The notes below the pieces were generated by a model. That model saw only the letters and a program-made list of their open reading frames with translations, searched no databases and had not been told where the DNA came from. Both the position numbers and the translations under genes were made by a program. Of a stretch of 64,000 nt of DNA, positions 51,378 to 60,716 are shown one piece after another. The DNA comes from Rhodovulum sp. GTDB taxonomy: Bacteria; Pseudomonadota; Alphaproteobacteria; Rhodobacterales; Rhodobacteraceae. Numbering within the stretch: the stretch's first letter is position 1; each line of letters begins with the position of its first letter. Where the stretch lies: the NCBI GenBank assembly GCA_020637615.1, contig JACKKC010000010.1:1-64000 (forward strand), written 5' to 3'.

Positions 51378-51773
51378 AGCCCGGCGAGCGGCGCCTCCGA
51401 ACCTTCGGGATCCACCCACGGACAGCCGGGCGGCGACGCCGCCGTGCCCTGGCGGATTGCCAGCGGAAGGTGAAACCGCCCCCCCCCTTCGGCCCTGCGT
51501 CGATCAGCCGCATGACAAACGCCAAACTACACGGCCCAATCTTATGAACGCGAGGCCTTTGCCAGTGCGACCGCGCGCCGGCACGGGCAGCGGATAGGGC
51601 TTCGCGCCGGGAGAACAGGCGCACGTCACGCAGCGCAGCCAAACGCACGACCACTCACTTTACTTCATCATTTCAATATCTTGAATGATGTCCCGCTGCG
51701 GGACGCCCCTGCTCGCGACTCGGCCGCGTTCCGCGCTAGACTTCCCATCACCCGCAGCGCCAAGGAGCCCGCT
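51378..51773. other. 396-bp intergenic region before the thiolase gene
   Basis: No convincing gene. It contains a run of nine C at 51479-51487 and an AT-rich palindrome at 51666-51690. The open frame that precedes the thiolase start from 51681 has no homology. Confidence 0.5.
51666..51690. promoter_or_regulatory. AT-rich palindrome upstream of the thiolase gene
   Basis: Outer arms CATCATT / AATGATG (perfect, 7 bp) and inner CAA / TTG around TATC, with one unpaired T. It lies 84 bp before the thiolase start. The low GC content within a very GC-rich region fits an operator or promoter element. Confidence 0.4.
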
Positions 51774-52967
51774 ATGCCGTCCCCCGCCGAAGATCCCGTC
51801 GTGATCGTCGCCGCCGCCCGCACGCCCATCGGCGGCTTCCAGGGCAGGCTCGCCGCCGCCACGGCGCCCGAGCTCGGCGGCGTGGCCGTCGCCGCCGCGC
51901 TGGCGCGCGCCGGGCTGGCGCCGGAATGCGTCGAGGAACTCGTGATGGGCTGCGTCCTGCCCGCGGGCCTCGGCCAGGCCCCGGCCCGCCAGGCGGGCTT
52001 CCATGCCGGCCTGCCCGACGGCGTTCCCGCCACCACGCTCAACAAGATGTGCGGTTCGGGCATGAAGGCGGTGATGCTCGCCCATGACGCGCTGAAAGCC
52101 GGCAGCGCCGGGCCGGTCGTCGCCGGCGGCATGGAGAGCATGTCGAACGCGCCCTATCTCCTGCCCAAGATGCGCGCCGGCGCCCGGCTCGGCCATGCCG
52201 AGGCGAAGGACCACATGTTCCTCGACGGGCTCGAGGACGCCTACGAGAGCGGCCGCCTGATGGGAACCTTCGCCGAGGATTGCGCCACGGCGTTCCGGTT
52301 CACCCGCGAGGCCCAGGACGCCTATGCGCTCACCTCGCTCACTCGCGCGCGCGCCGCCCAGGGCGACGGCAGCTTCGCGGCCGAGATCGCTCCCATCACC
52401 CTGCAGACCCGCGGCGGCCCGGTCACCGTCGACGAGGACGAGCAGCCGCTGACCGCGCGCCCCGAGCGGATCCCGCAGCTGAAACCCGCCTTCCGCAAGG
52501 ACGGCACCGTGACCCCGGCCAATTCCTCCTCGATCTCCGACGGCGCCGCGGCGCTGGTGCTCATGGGCGAGGCTCGGGCCCGGGCCAAGGGCCTGCCTAT
52601 CCTTGCGCGCATCCGCGGCCACGCCAGCCATGCCCAGGCCCCCGCGGGCTTCCCCACCGCCCCGGTTCCCGCCGCGCGAAAGCTGATGGAGCGCCTCGGC
52701 TGGTCGGTCGCCGATGTCGACCTCTGGGAGGTCAACGAGGCCTTCGCCGTGGTGCCCATGGCCTTCATGGCCGAGACCGGCGTCGAGCACGCGCGGCTCA
52801 ACGTCTCGGGCGGGGCCTGCGCGCTCGGCCATCCGATCGGCGCCTCGGGCGCGCGCATCCTGGTGACGCTCCTGAACGCCATGCACCGCCGTGGCGCCAC
52901 GACGGCCCTCGCCGCGATCTGCATCGGCGGCGGCGAGGGCACCGCCATCGCGCTGGAACGGGTCTGA
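51774..52967 (+). CDS. Acetyl-CoA acetyltransferase (thiolase)
   Basis: 397 residues. It condenses or cleaves acetoacetyl-CoA. The nucleophile is Cys93 in LNKMCGSGMKAV. The other catalytic parts are WEVNEAFAVVP, GGACALGHPIGASGARI (His) and the terminal CIGGGEGTAIALE (Cys). AAGGAG lies 7 nt before ATG 51774. It stands alone between regulator and sugar-dehydrogenase genes. It could serve polyhydroxybutyrate, ketone-body or beta-oxidation metabolism; no phaB neighbour is present. Confidence 0.93.
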   Translation: MPSPAEDPVVIVAAARTPIGGFQGRLAAATAPELGGVAVAAALARAGLAPECVEELVMGCVLPAGLGQAPARQAGFHAGLPDGVPATTLNKMCGSGMKAVMLAHDALKAGSAGPVVAGGMESMSNAPYLLPKMRAGARLGHAEAKDHMFLDGLEDAYESGRLMGTFAEDCATAFRFTREAQDAYALTSLTRARAAQGDGSFAAEIAPITLQTRGGPVTVDEDEQPLTARPERIPQLKPAFRKDGTVTPANSSSISDGAAALVLMGEARARAKGLPILARIRGHASHAQAPAGFPTAPVPAARKLMERLGWSVADVDLWEVNEAFAVVPMAFMAETGVEHARLNVSGGACALGHPIGASGARILVTLLNAMHRRGATTALAAICIGGGEGTAIALERV

Positions 52968-53016
52968 TACGCACGCCCCGACCGTGCCGCCGGCCGGGCC
53001 CGCGCGCCCGGATCCC

Positions 53017-54132
53017 TCAGCTGGCCGCCGCCGGCGTCATCCGATAGGCCGCGCCCTCGTCCTCGGAGAGAAACCAGATCGAGCCGTCCGGCGCCTCGCG
53101 CACGTCGCGGATGCGCGGGAACTCGCCCTCGAACAGGCGTTCGGCCTCGACGAGGCTGTCCGCCCCACCCGAGAGCCGCGAGATCATGTCGAACTTCAGC
53201 GAGCCGACGAAGATGTCGCCCTTCCATTCCGGCCAGAGCCGACCGGAATAGATCATCATGCCCGAGGGTGCGATCGAGGGGTCCCAGTAATGCAGCGGCT
53301 GCTCCATGCCCTCGGCCGCGGTGCCGCGTCCGATCCGGCCGCCGGAATATTCCTCGCCGTAGCTGATCACCGGCCAGCCGTGGTTGCGCCCCGCCGCCGG
53401 GCGGTTGATCTCGTCGCCGCCCTTCGGCCCGTGCTCCACGGTCCAGACCGCGCCATCGGGCCCCAGTGTCGCGCCCTGCGGGTTGCGGTGCCCGTAGGAC
53501 CAGACCGCCGGCTCCGCACCCTCTTTCCCGACGAAGGGATTGTCCGGCGGGATCGTACCGTCGCGGGCCACCCGGATCACCTTGCCGTTGGGACTGCCGA
53601 TATCCTGAGCCCGGTCGCGCTCGCCCCGGTCGCCGATGGTGAGAAAGAGCGTGCCGTCAGGCGCCTCGACCACCCGACTTCCGAAATGCCTGCCGGCGCT
53701 CGACCCCTCGGCCTGCCTGAAGATCACCCGCAGGTTCGAGAGCCGCCCCGGCGCCTCGAGCCGCGCCACCGCCAGCGCCGTGCCGGCCCCGCCGCGCATC
53801 GGCTCCGAGAAGGTCAGGAAGATCTCGCGGCTCGCATCGAAGTCCCGGGCCACCTGCACGTCGAGCAGCCCGCCCTGCCCCTTCACCCGCACCTCGGGCA
53901 CGCCCGCGACCGGAACGGCCTTGCCGTCGCGCACCAGAAGCAGCCGGCCGCCGCGCTCGGTGATGAGCTGCCCGCCGCCGGGGAGGAAGGCGATCGCCCA
54001 GGGCGTCTCGAGCCCTGCCACCGCGCGCCGGACCTCCACGGGACCGGCGGAGGTCTCCAGTTCCTCCGCCAGACCCGGAACCGGGGACACGAGTCCCACC
54101 ACGGCGACGAAGCTCAGGATCGTTCGGCGCAT
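53017..54132 (-). CDS. PQQ-dependent aldose sugar dehydrogenase-like protein
   Basis: 371 residues. A signal peptide spans about 1-22 (LSFVAVVGLVSPVPGLA). The rest is a six-bladed beta-propeller of the soluble glucose dehydrogenase/Asd family: LETPWAIAFLPGGGQLITER, GQGGLLDVQVARDFDASREI, GSSAGRHFGSRVVEAPDGTL, FLTIGDRGERDRAQD, GHRNPQGATLGPDGAVWTVE, HGPKGGDEIN and GDIFVGSLKF. The His and Arg/Asp pattern for PQQ and Ca is plausible. Expected to be periplasmic, oxidising aldoses; the PQQ source is not visible in the window. Confidence 0.9.
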   Translation of the reverse strand: MRRTILSFVAVVGLVSPVPGLAEELETSAGPVEVRRAVAGLETPWAIAFLPGGGQLITERGGRLLLVRDGKAVPVAGVPEVRVKGQGGLLDVQVARDFDASREIFLTFSEPMRGGAGTALAVARLEAPGRLSNLRVIFRQAEGSSAGRHFGSRVVEAPDGTLFLTIGDRGERDRAQDIGSPNGKVIRVARDGTIPPDNPFVGKEGAEPAVWSYGHRNPQGATLGPDGAVWTVEHGPKGGDEINRPAAGRNHGWPVISYGEEYSGGRIGRGTAAEGMEQPLHYWDPSIAPSGMMIYSGRLWPEWKGDIFVGSLKFDMISRLSGGADSLVEAERLFEGEFPRIRDVREAPDGSIWFLSEDEGAAYRMTPAAAS

Positions 54133-54307
54133 GCACTACTCCCTCGACAGACCATCAAGGGTAGCTAGGCCCGGTCCCCGCAGGGCGACAGGCGCCATCA
54201 AGCCATCGTGAACCGCCGGCCGATTGCCCCCACGGATCGATCTGACATGCCGCGCCGCGGGACGGCCGGAGACGGAGCCATACTCGCATGCCGATCGGCC
54301 GCCGGGA

Positions 54308-55045
54308 TCACGCCACGCCGCGCGCCTCCTGTCGCAGGCCGCTGCCCAGCCGCCGGTCGATCAGGTCGAGCAGCCGGCCCGCGCCCGCCGCATCCTGCGC
54401 CCCGCGCGCGGCATCGGCCAGTTCGCCGTCCCCGAGCATCTCTCCCACCGAACCGAGGAACTGCGCGCAATAGGCCGCCGTCTCCGCGTCCTCGGTGCGC
54501 TCGGCCTCGATCAGCAGGCTCTGCGCCCGCCGCAGATCCTCGGTCAGCGCGCGCAGCACCGAGGCGCGCCCGGTCATGGCGACCTCGGCATCGCTCGGCC
54601 GGTGCCGGCTCTCGCGGTCGGGCAGCACGCTCAGAATGCATTCCTGGAAGGCCCGGAGGCTCTCGATCGGCTTCTCCAGACAGGCCGCCGCACCCGCGGC
54701 GAGCGCCAGCTCCTGCCATTCCGAGCGGTCCTGCCCGCTCAGCGCGACGATGCCCTGGATCGGCGTCGAGGCCAGCGCGAGATGGCTGATCAGCGCCATG
54801 CCGTCGCCATCAGGCAGGCCGAGATCGACCACGACCACATTGGGCCGGTAGATCGCCAGATGCCGGCTCGCGGCATGCATGCTGTCGGCCCGGCGCACCC
54901 GCGCGCCGCTCTCCGCGGCATAGAGCCGGATCGCCTCCGAGGCGCTGCGACTGTCCTCCACCAGGAGGATCGTGACGGCGAAGAGACATTTCCGGCGGAA
55001 GCTTCCGAGCCCGGGAATGTCGGGCTCCGTCGATGGCAGGGTCAT
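54308..55045 (-). CDS. Response regulator receiver protein with a helical C-terminal region
   Basis: 245 residues. The receiver domain spans about 25-140 with the acidic pair Glu30-Asp31 (ILLVEDSRS), the phospho-accepting Asp74 (VVVDLGLPDGDG), Ser103 (VALSGQD) and Lys125 (CLEKP). Residues 145-245 are helical, Ala/Leu/Glu-rich, with no DNA-binding or enzyme motif. I see no cognate kinase adjacent. A CtrA-like site lies 49-63 bp upstream, suggesting cell-cycle control. ATG 55045 may start up to 20 residues early. Confidence 0.85.
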   Translation of the reverse strand: MTLPSTEPDIPGLGSFRRKCLFAVTILLVEDSRSASEAIRLYAAESGARVRRADSMHAASRHLAIYRPNVVVVDLGLPDGDGMALISHLALASTPIQGIVALSGQDRSEWQELALAAGAAACLEKPIESLRAFQECILSVLPDRESRHRPSDAEVAMTGRASVLRALTEDLRRAQSLLIEAERTEDAETAAYCAQFLGSVGEMLGDGELADAARGAQDAAGAGRLLDLIDRRLGSGLRQEARGVA

Positions 55046-55093
55046 GAACTCGGCACTCCTGAACTGGGACCGGGGAATTTGAAACCATCGGTC

Positions 55094-55108
55094 CTAACAA
55101 CCGCTTAA
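55094..55108 (-). promoter_or_regulatory. CtrA-like binding site upstream of the response-regulator gene
   Basis: CTAA-N7-TTAA, one mismatch from the TTAA-N7-TTAA consensus of CtrA, extended by CC (TTAACC). It lies 49-63 bp before the response regulator ATG, in the promoter zone. The site is near-palindromic and could also act on the SorC-type gene on the other side, 166 bp away. Confidence 0.45.
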
Positions 55109-55273
55109 CCATGTCGGACGGCCCGGACCTGCCGGTGCTGTGCATCGGTCGTGCATGGGTTATGCATGGCCCCGGGGCACCTGCCCGCGGCGAGATCCCC
55201 GCCGCCGCATTCTCGGGATTGCCAGAAGGCCCGCGCCGCGCTCTACTGGGCAGCCGCTCATCGAAGGTGACAG

Positions 55274-56233
55274 ATGCCACGCCCGACCGTCTCCGCCGAC
55301 CGCATGGACGACGCCGCGCGCGCGGGCTGGCTTTATTACGTCGCGGGCAAGACCCAGGACGAGATCGCGCGCCACATGGGCATCTCGCGCCAGGCGGCGC
55401 AGCGGCTGGTGTCGCTCGCGATGTCCTCGGGGCTGATCCGCGTCACCGTCGAGCATCCCATCGCCCGCTGCCTCGATCTCGCCGCGGCACTGGCCGACCG
55501 CTTCGGCCTGCGCCGGGCCGAGGTGGTCCCGACCGATCCCGGCTCGGACGGGGGCGTGGTCGGGATCGCCGAGGCCGGCGCCGGCGAGATCGAGCGCTGG
55601 CTCAGACAGGCCGACCCGCTGGTGCTGGCGATCGGCACCGGCCGCACGCTCAAGGCCGCGGTCGACCATCTGCCGCCGCTGTCCTGCCCGCAGCACCGCG
55701 TCGTCTCGCTCACCGGCAGCGTCGGCCCGGACGGATCGGCGGCCTATTACAACGTGATCTTCTCCATGGCCGAAACCGTGGAGGCGCGGCATTTTCCCCT
55801 GCCGCTGCCGGTCTATGTCTCCTCTTCCGAGGAACGCGCGCTGATGCACGCCCAGCCGATGATCGCCGCGACCCTGGCGCTGGCGCGCGCCGCCGACGTG
55901 GTCTTCGTGGGCATCGGCGAGATGGATGAGACCGCGCCGCTCTTCCTCGACGGCTTCATCAGCCGCAACGAGCTCGGCGACCTGCGCGCCGGCGGCGCGG
56001 TCGGCGAGATCTGCGGCTGGGTCTTCGACGCCGAGGGCCGCTTCCTGCAGGGCGCCCGCCGGGAGCGCACCGCCAGCGCACCGATCCCCTCCAGCGACCG
56101 GGCCGTGGTGGTCGCGCTGGCCAAGGGCCGCAAGAAGCTCCCCGGGATCCGCGCAGCGGTCCGCGGCGGCATCGTCAACGGCCTGATCACCGACGAGGCC
56201 ACCGCCGAGGCGCTGCTCGCCGCCTCCGCCTGA
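55274..56233 (+). CDS. smoC: SorC/DeoR-type sugar-binding regulator of the polyol operon (SmoC-like)
   Basis: 319 residues. N-terminal HTH at about 15-55: GWLYYVAGKTQDEIARHMGI, SRQAAQRLVSLAMSSGLIRV. The sugar-binding domain (about 60-319) shows LVLAIGTGRTLKAAVDHLPP, SLTGSVGPDGSAAYYNVI and VVFVGIGEMDETAPLFLDGF, typical of SorC family phosphosugar sensors. It is followed by the smoEFGK transporter in the same direction, as in the Rhodobacter sphaeroides sorbitol/mannitol locus. It probably responds to the polyol or its phosphate. Confidence 0.88.
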   Translation: MPRPTVSADRMDDAARAGWLYYVAGKTQDEIARHMGISRQAAQRLVSLAMSSGLIRVTVEHPIARCLDLAAALADRFGLRRAEVVPTDPGSDGGVVGIAEAGAGEIERWLRQADPLVLAIGTGRTLKAAVDHLPPLSCPQHRVVSLTGSVGPDGSAAYYNVIFSMAETVEARHFPLPLPVYVSSSEERALMHAQPMIAATLALARAADVVFVGIGEMDETAPLFLDGFISRNELGDLRAGGAVGEICGWVFDAEGRFLQGARRERTASAPIPSSDRAVVVALAKGRKKLPGIRAAVRGGIVNGLITDEATAEALLAASA

Positions 56234-56334
56234 GCACGCGATTCGAGACACGCTGATCGGGTACGTCACACGCATTGCGTGCATTCCAAGCGATTCCAAC
56301 ACCATGCGCGACCGGAACGGGCGCGAATTCCGCG

Positions 56335-56385
56335 TTGACAGCCGAGGTTCGATAAGCGATCATTTGCCCAAGACAAGAACAAATG
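56335..56385 (+). promoter_or_regulatory. Promoter and operator of the polyol transport operon
   Basis: TTGACA at 56335-56340, a 17-nt spacer and GATCAT at 56358-56363 (4 of 6). An inverted repeat CATTTG (56361-56366) / CAAATG (56380-56385) overlaps the -10 and the predicted start. That position suits repression by the SorC-type regulator encoded just upstream. Confidence 0.5.
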
Positions 56386-56412
56386 CCCACATCGGGCACG
56401 ACAGGAGGAAAC

Positions 56413-57720
56413 ATGAAGACACTCAGCCTGCTACTCGGTGCCGCCTCCGCGGCTGGCCTGACCACGGCCGCCTTCGCGGAGGAGATCACCATCGCCACCG
56501 TCAACAACAACGACATGATCATCATGCAGGGGCTCACGGACGAGTTCACCAAGGCGCATCCCGACATCACGGTGAACTGGGTGACGCTCGAGGAGAACGT
56601 CCTGCGCGAACGCGTCACGACCGACATCGCCACGCAGGGCGGCCAGTACGACGTGATGACCATCGGCACCCTGGAGGTTCCGATCTGGGCGAGCCAGGGA
56701 TGGCTCGAGCCGCTCGAGTTCGACGATTCCTACGATGTCGACGACCTGATGCCGGCGATCCGCGGCGCGCTTTCCGTCGATGGCACGCTCTACGCCGCGC
56801 CGTTCTACGGCGAGTCGGCCATGACGATGTACCGAACCGATCTCCTGGAGGCAGCCGGCTTCGAGATGCCGGATAGCCCGACCTGGGAGTTCATCGGCGA
56901 GGCGGCGCGGGCGATGACCGACCGCGATGCCGACATCAACGGCATCTGCCTGCGGGGCAAGGCGGGCTGGGGCGAGAACATGGCCTTCATCACGGCGCTC
57001 GCCAATTCCTACGGCGCGCGCTGGTTCGACGAGAACTGGCAGCCGCAGTTCGACTCGCCCGAGTGGAAGGCGGCGCTGCAGTTCTACATCGACCTGATGA
57101 AGGATGCCGGCCCCGCGGGCGCCTCCTCGAACGGCTTCAACGAGAACCTGACGCTGTTCCAGCAGGGCAAGTGCGGCATGTGGATGGATGCCACCGTGGC
57201 CGCCGGCTTCGTGAGCGACGCCAACAACTCGACCGTCGCCGACAAGGTCGGCTTTGCGCTGTTCCCTGACGCGGGCACCGGCAACCACGGCAACTGGCTC
57301 TGGGTGTGGAGCCTGGCGATCCCGGCGAGTTCGGACGCCAAGGACGCGGCCAAGACCTTCGTGCAATGGGCGACCAGCAAGGACTATGCGGCGCTCGTGG
57401 GCGAGAAGGAGGGCTGGGCGCTCGCGCCTCCGGGCACCCGGACGTCGCTCTACGACAATCCGGACTACAAGGCGGTCGCTGCCTTCGCCGAGCCGACGCT
57501 GGCGGCGATCAACGCAGCCGACACCTCGCATCCCTCGGTGCAGCCGGTGCCCTATACCGGCGGACAGTTCGTCTCCATTCCGGAGTTCCAGAACATCGGC
57601 ACCCAGGTCGGCCAGCTCTTCGCGGCCGTCGTGGCCGGCCAGTCCACGGTCGACGACGCGCTCGCGCAGGCCCAGTCCGTGGTCACCCGCGAGATGACCC
57701 GGGCCGGCTACATCAAGTAG
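56413..57720 (+). CDS. smoE: Polyol ABC transporter substrate-binding protein (SmoE-like)
   Basis: 435 residues. A signal peptide ends near AAFA-EEI (residue 22-23). Mature protein: family 1 extracellular solute-binding fold with EITIATVNNNDMIIMQGLTD, the middle FYGESAMTMYRTDLLEAAGF, CGMWMDATVAAGF and a C-terminal VVTREMTRAGYIK. A strong AGGAGG site lies 6 nt before the ATG. It binds sorbitol, mannitol or a related polyol in the periplasm. A stem-loop separates it from the permease genes, which would let it be made in excess. Confidence 0.92.
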   Translation: MKTLSLLLGAASAAGLTTAAFAEEITIATVNNNDMIIMQGLTDEFTKAHPDITVNWVTLEENVLRERVTTDIATQGGQYDVMTIGTLEVPIWASQGWLEPLEFDDSYDVDDLMPAIRGALSVDGTLYAAPFYGESAMTMYRTDLLEAAGFEMPDSPTWEFIGEAARAMTDRDADINGICLRGKAGWGENMAFITALANSYGARWFDENWQPQFDSPEWKAALQFYIDLMKDAGPAGASSNGFNENLTLFQQGKCGMWMDATVAAGFVSDANNSTVADKVGFALFPDAGTGNHGNWLWVWSLAIPASSDAKDAAKTFVQWATSKDYAALVGEKEGWALAPPGTRTSLYDNPDYKAVAAFAEPTLAAINAADTSHPSVQPVPYTGGQFVSIPEFQNIGTQVGQLFAAVVAGQSTVDDALAQAQSVVTREMTRAGYIK

Positions 57721-57740
57721 CGCTCCTCCCAGCGCCTGGT

Positions 57741-57760
57741 CGCCCGGCCCCGTCCGGGCG
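57741..57760 (+). promoter_or_regulatory. Intercistronic stem-loop between smoE and smoF
   Basis: Perfect 7-bp stem CGCCCGG / CCGGGCG with a 6-nt loop, 20 nt after the smoE stop. Only a short T run (CTTTCCC) follows. Likely a partial terminator or 3' mRNA protector giving more binding protein than permease, as in many binding-protein operons. Confidence 0.55.
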
Positions 57761-57813
57761 GCCCCTTTCCCGCCGCCGCATACCGGCCGCGCCCGACCGC
57801 AGGGGAACCCGTC

Positions 57814-58683
57814 ATGGCCACTCGACAAACCCAAGGCATCGCGCGCTGGATGCGCATGCCGGCAATCGTCCTTCTGCTGATCTGGATGGTCGTGCCGCTG
57901 GCGATGACGATCTATTTCTCGTTCCGGAACTACAACCTCCTGAGCCCCGGGCAGGGCAGCTGGGCCGGCTGGTTCAACTACGTCTACTTCTACACCGACC
58001 CCGCCTTCTTCCAGTCGATCTGGAACACGCTGGTGCTGGTGGTCGGCGTGCTGATCATCACGGTGATCGGCGGCATCGCCATCGCCATGCTGATCGACCG
58101 GCCGATGTGGGGCCAGGGCATCGTGCGCATCCTGGTCATCTCGCCCTTCTTCGTGATGCCGCCCGTCGCCGCGCTGATCTGGAAGAACATGCTGATGCAC
58201 CCGGGCTACGGGGTCTTCGCCGACATCGCCAAGTTCTTCGGCGCCCAGCCGGTGGACTGGTTCGCCGCCTATCCGCTCTTCTCGATCATCCTGATCGTCG
58301 CCTGGCAATGGCTGCCCTTCGCCACCCTGATCCTGCTGACCTCGCTGCAATCGCTCGACGGCGAGCAGATGGAGGCGGCCGAGATGGACGGCGCCGGCTT
58401 CTGGAGCCGCTTCTGGTACCTGACGCTGCCGCATATGGCGCGCGCGATCACCGTGGTGGTCCTGATCCAGACCATCTTCCTGCTCGCGGTCTATGCCGAG
58501 ATCCTCGTCACCACCAACGGCGGCCCGGGCTATGCCTCGACCAACCTGGTGTTCCTGATCTACCGCGTCGCGCGGCTCGGCTTCGACGTCGGCGGCGGTG
58601 CAGCCGGCGGAGTGATCGCGGTCGTGCTCGCCAATATCGTCGCGATCTTCCTGATGCGCGCCGTCGGCCGCAACCTGGATTGA
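57814..58683 (+). CDS. smoF: Polyol ABC transporter permease (SmoF-like)
   Basis: 289 residues with six membrane helices (for example 15-38, 68-95, 105-125, 145-170, 195-220 and 255-280). MalF-type permease with the EAA loop EAAEMDGAGFWSRFWYLTLP that contacts the ATPase. The N-terminus TQGIARWMRMPAIVLLLIWM fits SmoF. It lies between smoE and smoG (10 nt gap). Confidence 0.93.
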   Translation: MATRQTQGIARWMRMPAIVLLLIWMVVPLAMTIYFSFRNYNLLSPGQGSWAGWFNYVYFYTDPAFFQSIWNTLVLVVGVLIITVIGGIAIAMLIDRPMWGQGIVRILVISPFFVMPPVAALIWKNMLMHPGYGVFADIAKFFGAQPVDWFAAYPLFSIILIVAWQWLPFATLILLTSLQSLDGEQMEAAEMDGAGFWSRFWYLTLPHMARAITVVVLIQTIFLLAVYAEILVTTNGGPGYASTNLVFLIYRVARLGFDVGGGAAGGVIAVVLANIVAIFLMRAVGRNLD

Positions 58684-58693
58684 GGAGAGCATC

Positions 58694-59518
58694 ATGGCCC
58701 GCGCCGTCACCACCCAGACCAAGGTCGGCAACACCGTCGTCGCCTGGATCATCGCGCTGCTGATCTTCTTCCCGATCCTCTACACGATCATCACCAGCCT
58801 GAAGACCGAGCAGGAGGCGATCGCCGGGTTCAGCCTGATCCCCTCCTTCACCTTCGAGAGCTACCAGGCCGTCCAGTCGCAGAACGACTATTTCAAGCCC
58901 TTCATGAACTCGGTGATCCTGGCGGTCGGCTCGACCATCCTCGCCTTGATCGTGGCAATCCCCGCCGCCTGGGCGATGGCCTTCAACCCGACCAAGCGCA
59001 CCAAGGACATCCTGATGTGGATGCTCTCCACCAAGATGATGCCGGCGGTGGCGGTGCTGGTGCCGATCTACCTGATCTTCCTCAACACCGGGCTGATGGA
59101 CACCCGCTTCGGGCTCACGATCCTGCTGATGCTCATCAACCTGCCGATCGTGGTCTGGATGCTCTACACCTACTTCCGCGAGATCCCGGGCGAAATCCTC
59201 GAGGCCGCGCGCATGGACGGCGCGACGCTCTGGGGCGAGATCTGGTACGTGCTGACGCCGATGGCGGTGCCGGGCATCGCCTCGACGCTGCTCCTCAACA
59301 TCATCCTCGCCTGGAACGAATCCTTCTGGACGATCCAGCTCACCACCACCAACGCGGCACCGCTCACCGCCTTCATCGCCTCGTTCTCCAGCCCGCAGGG
59401 GCTCTTCTGGGCGAAGCTCTCGGCGGCCTCGACGCTGGCGATCGCGCCGATCCTGATCATGGGCTGGTTCAGCCAGAAGCAACTCGTCCGCGGCCTGACA
59501 TTCGGCGCCGTGAAGTAA
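58694..59518 (+). CDS. smoG: Polyol ABC transporter permease (SmoG-like)
   Basis: 274 residues, MalG-type permease with six helices, a first one at about 13-33 (VAWIIALLIFFPILYTIITS). The EAA loop is EAARMDGATLWGEIWYVLTP. Also visible are PVYLIF-like VPIYLIFLNTGLMDT and the C-terminal QKQLVRGLTFGAVK. It pairs with SmoF to form the pore. smoK follows 17 nt later. Confidence 0.93.
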   Translation: MARAVTTQTKVGNTVVAWIIALLIFFPILYTIITSLKTEQEAIAGFSLIPSFTFESYQAVQSQNDYFKPFMNSVILAVGSTILALIVAIPAAWAMAFNPTKRTKDILMWMLSTKMMPAVAVLVPIYLIFLNTGLMDTRFGLTILLMLINLPIVVWMLYTYFREIPGEILEAARMDGATLWGEIWYVLTPMAVPGIASTLLLNIILAWNESFWTIQLTTTNAAPLTAFIASFSSPQGLFWAKLSAASTLAIAPILIMGWFSQKQLVRGLTFGAVK

Positions 59519-59535
59519 TCCCGGGGGAACGCATT

Positions 59536-60534
<999 letters not shown>

Positions 60535-60545
60535 CCCAACGCCAT

Positions 60546-60581
60546 GGTCCGGCCGGCCCCGAGGCCGTACCGGCCGGGACC
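60546..60581 (+). terminator. Long stem-loop after smoK
   Basis: An 11-bp stem GGTCCGGCCGG paired with CCGGCCGGGACC (one bulged G), starting 12 nt after the smoK stop. No T-tract follows, so it is more likely an attenuator or mRNA stabiliser than a full intrinsic terminator. Confidence 0.35.
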
Positions 60582-60716
60582 TCGGCGGCGGGCCGTGGCC
60601 GAGTTGACAAGGGCGTCTCGCCCGAGGTTGAGATTGCATGAACGCGATGCCGCTCCTCGGTTTCGACCGGTGCGGCGGGTCCGTCGGAGACGCAATGCAC
60701 GAGGAGCTTGCCTGAC

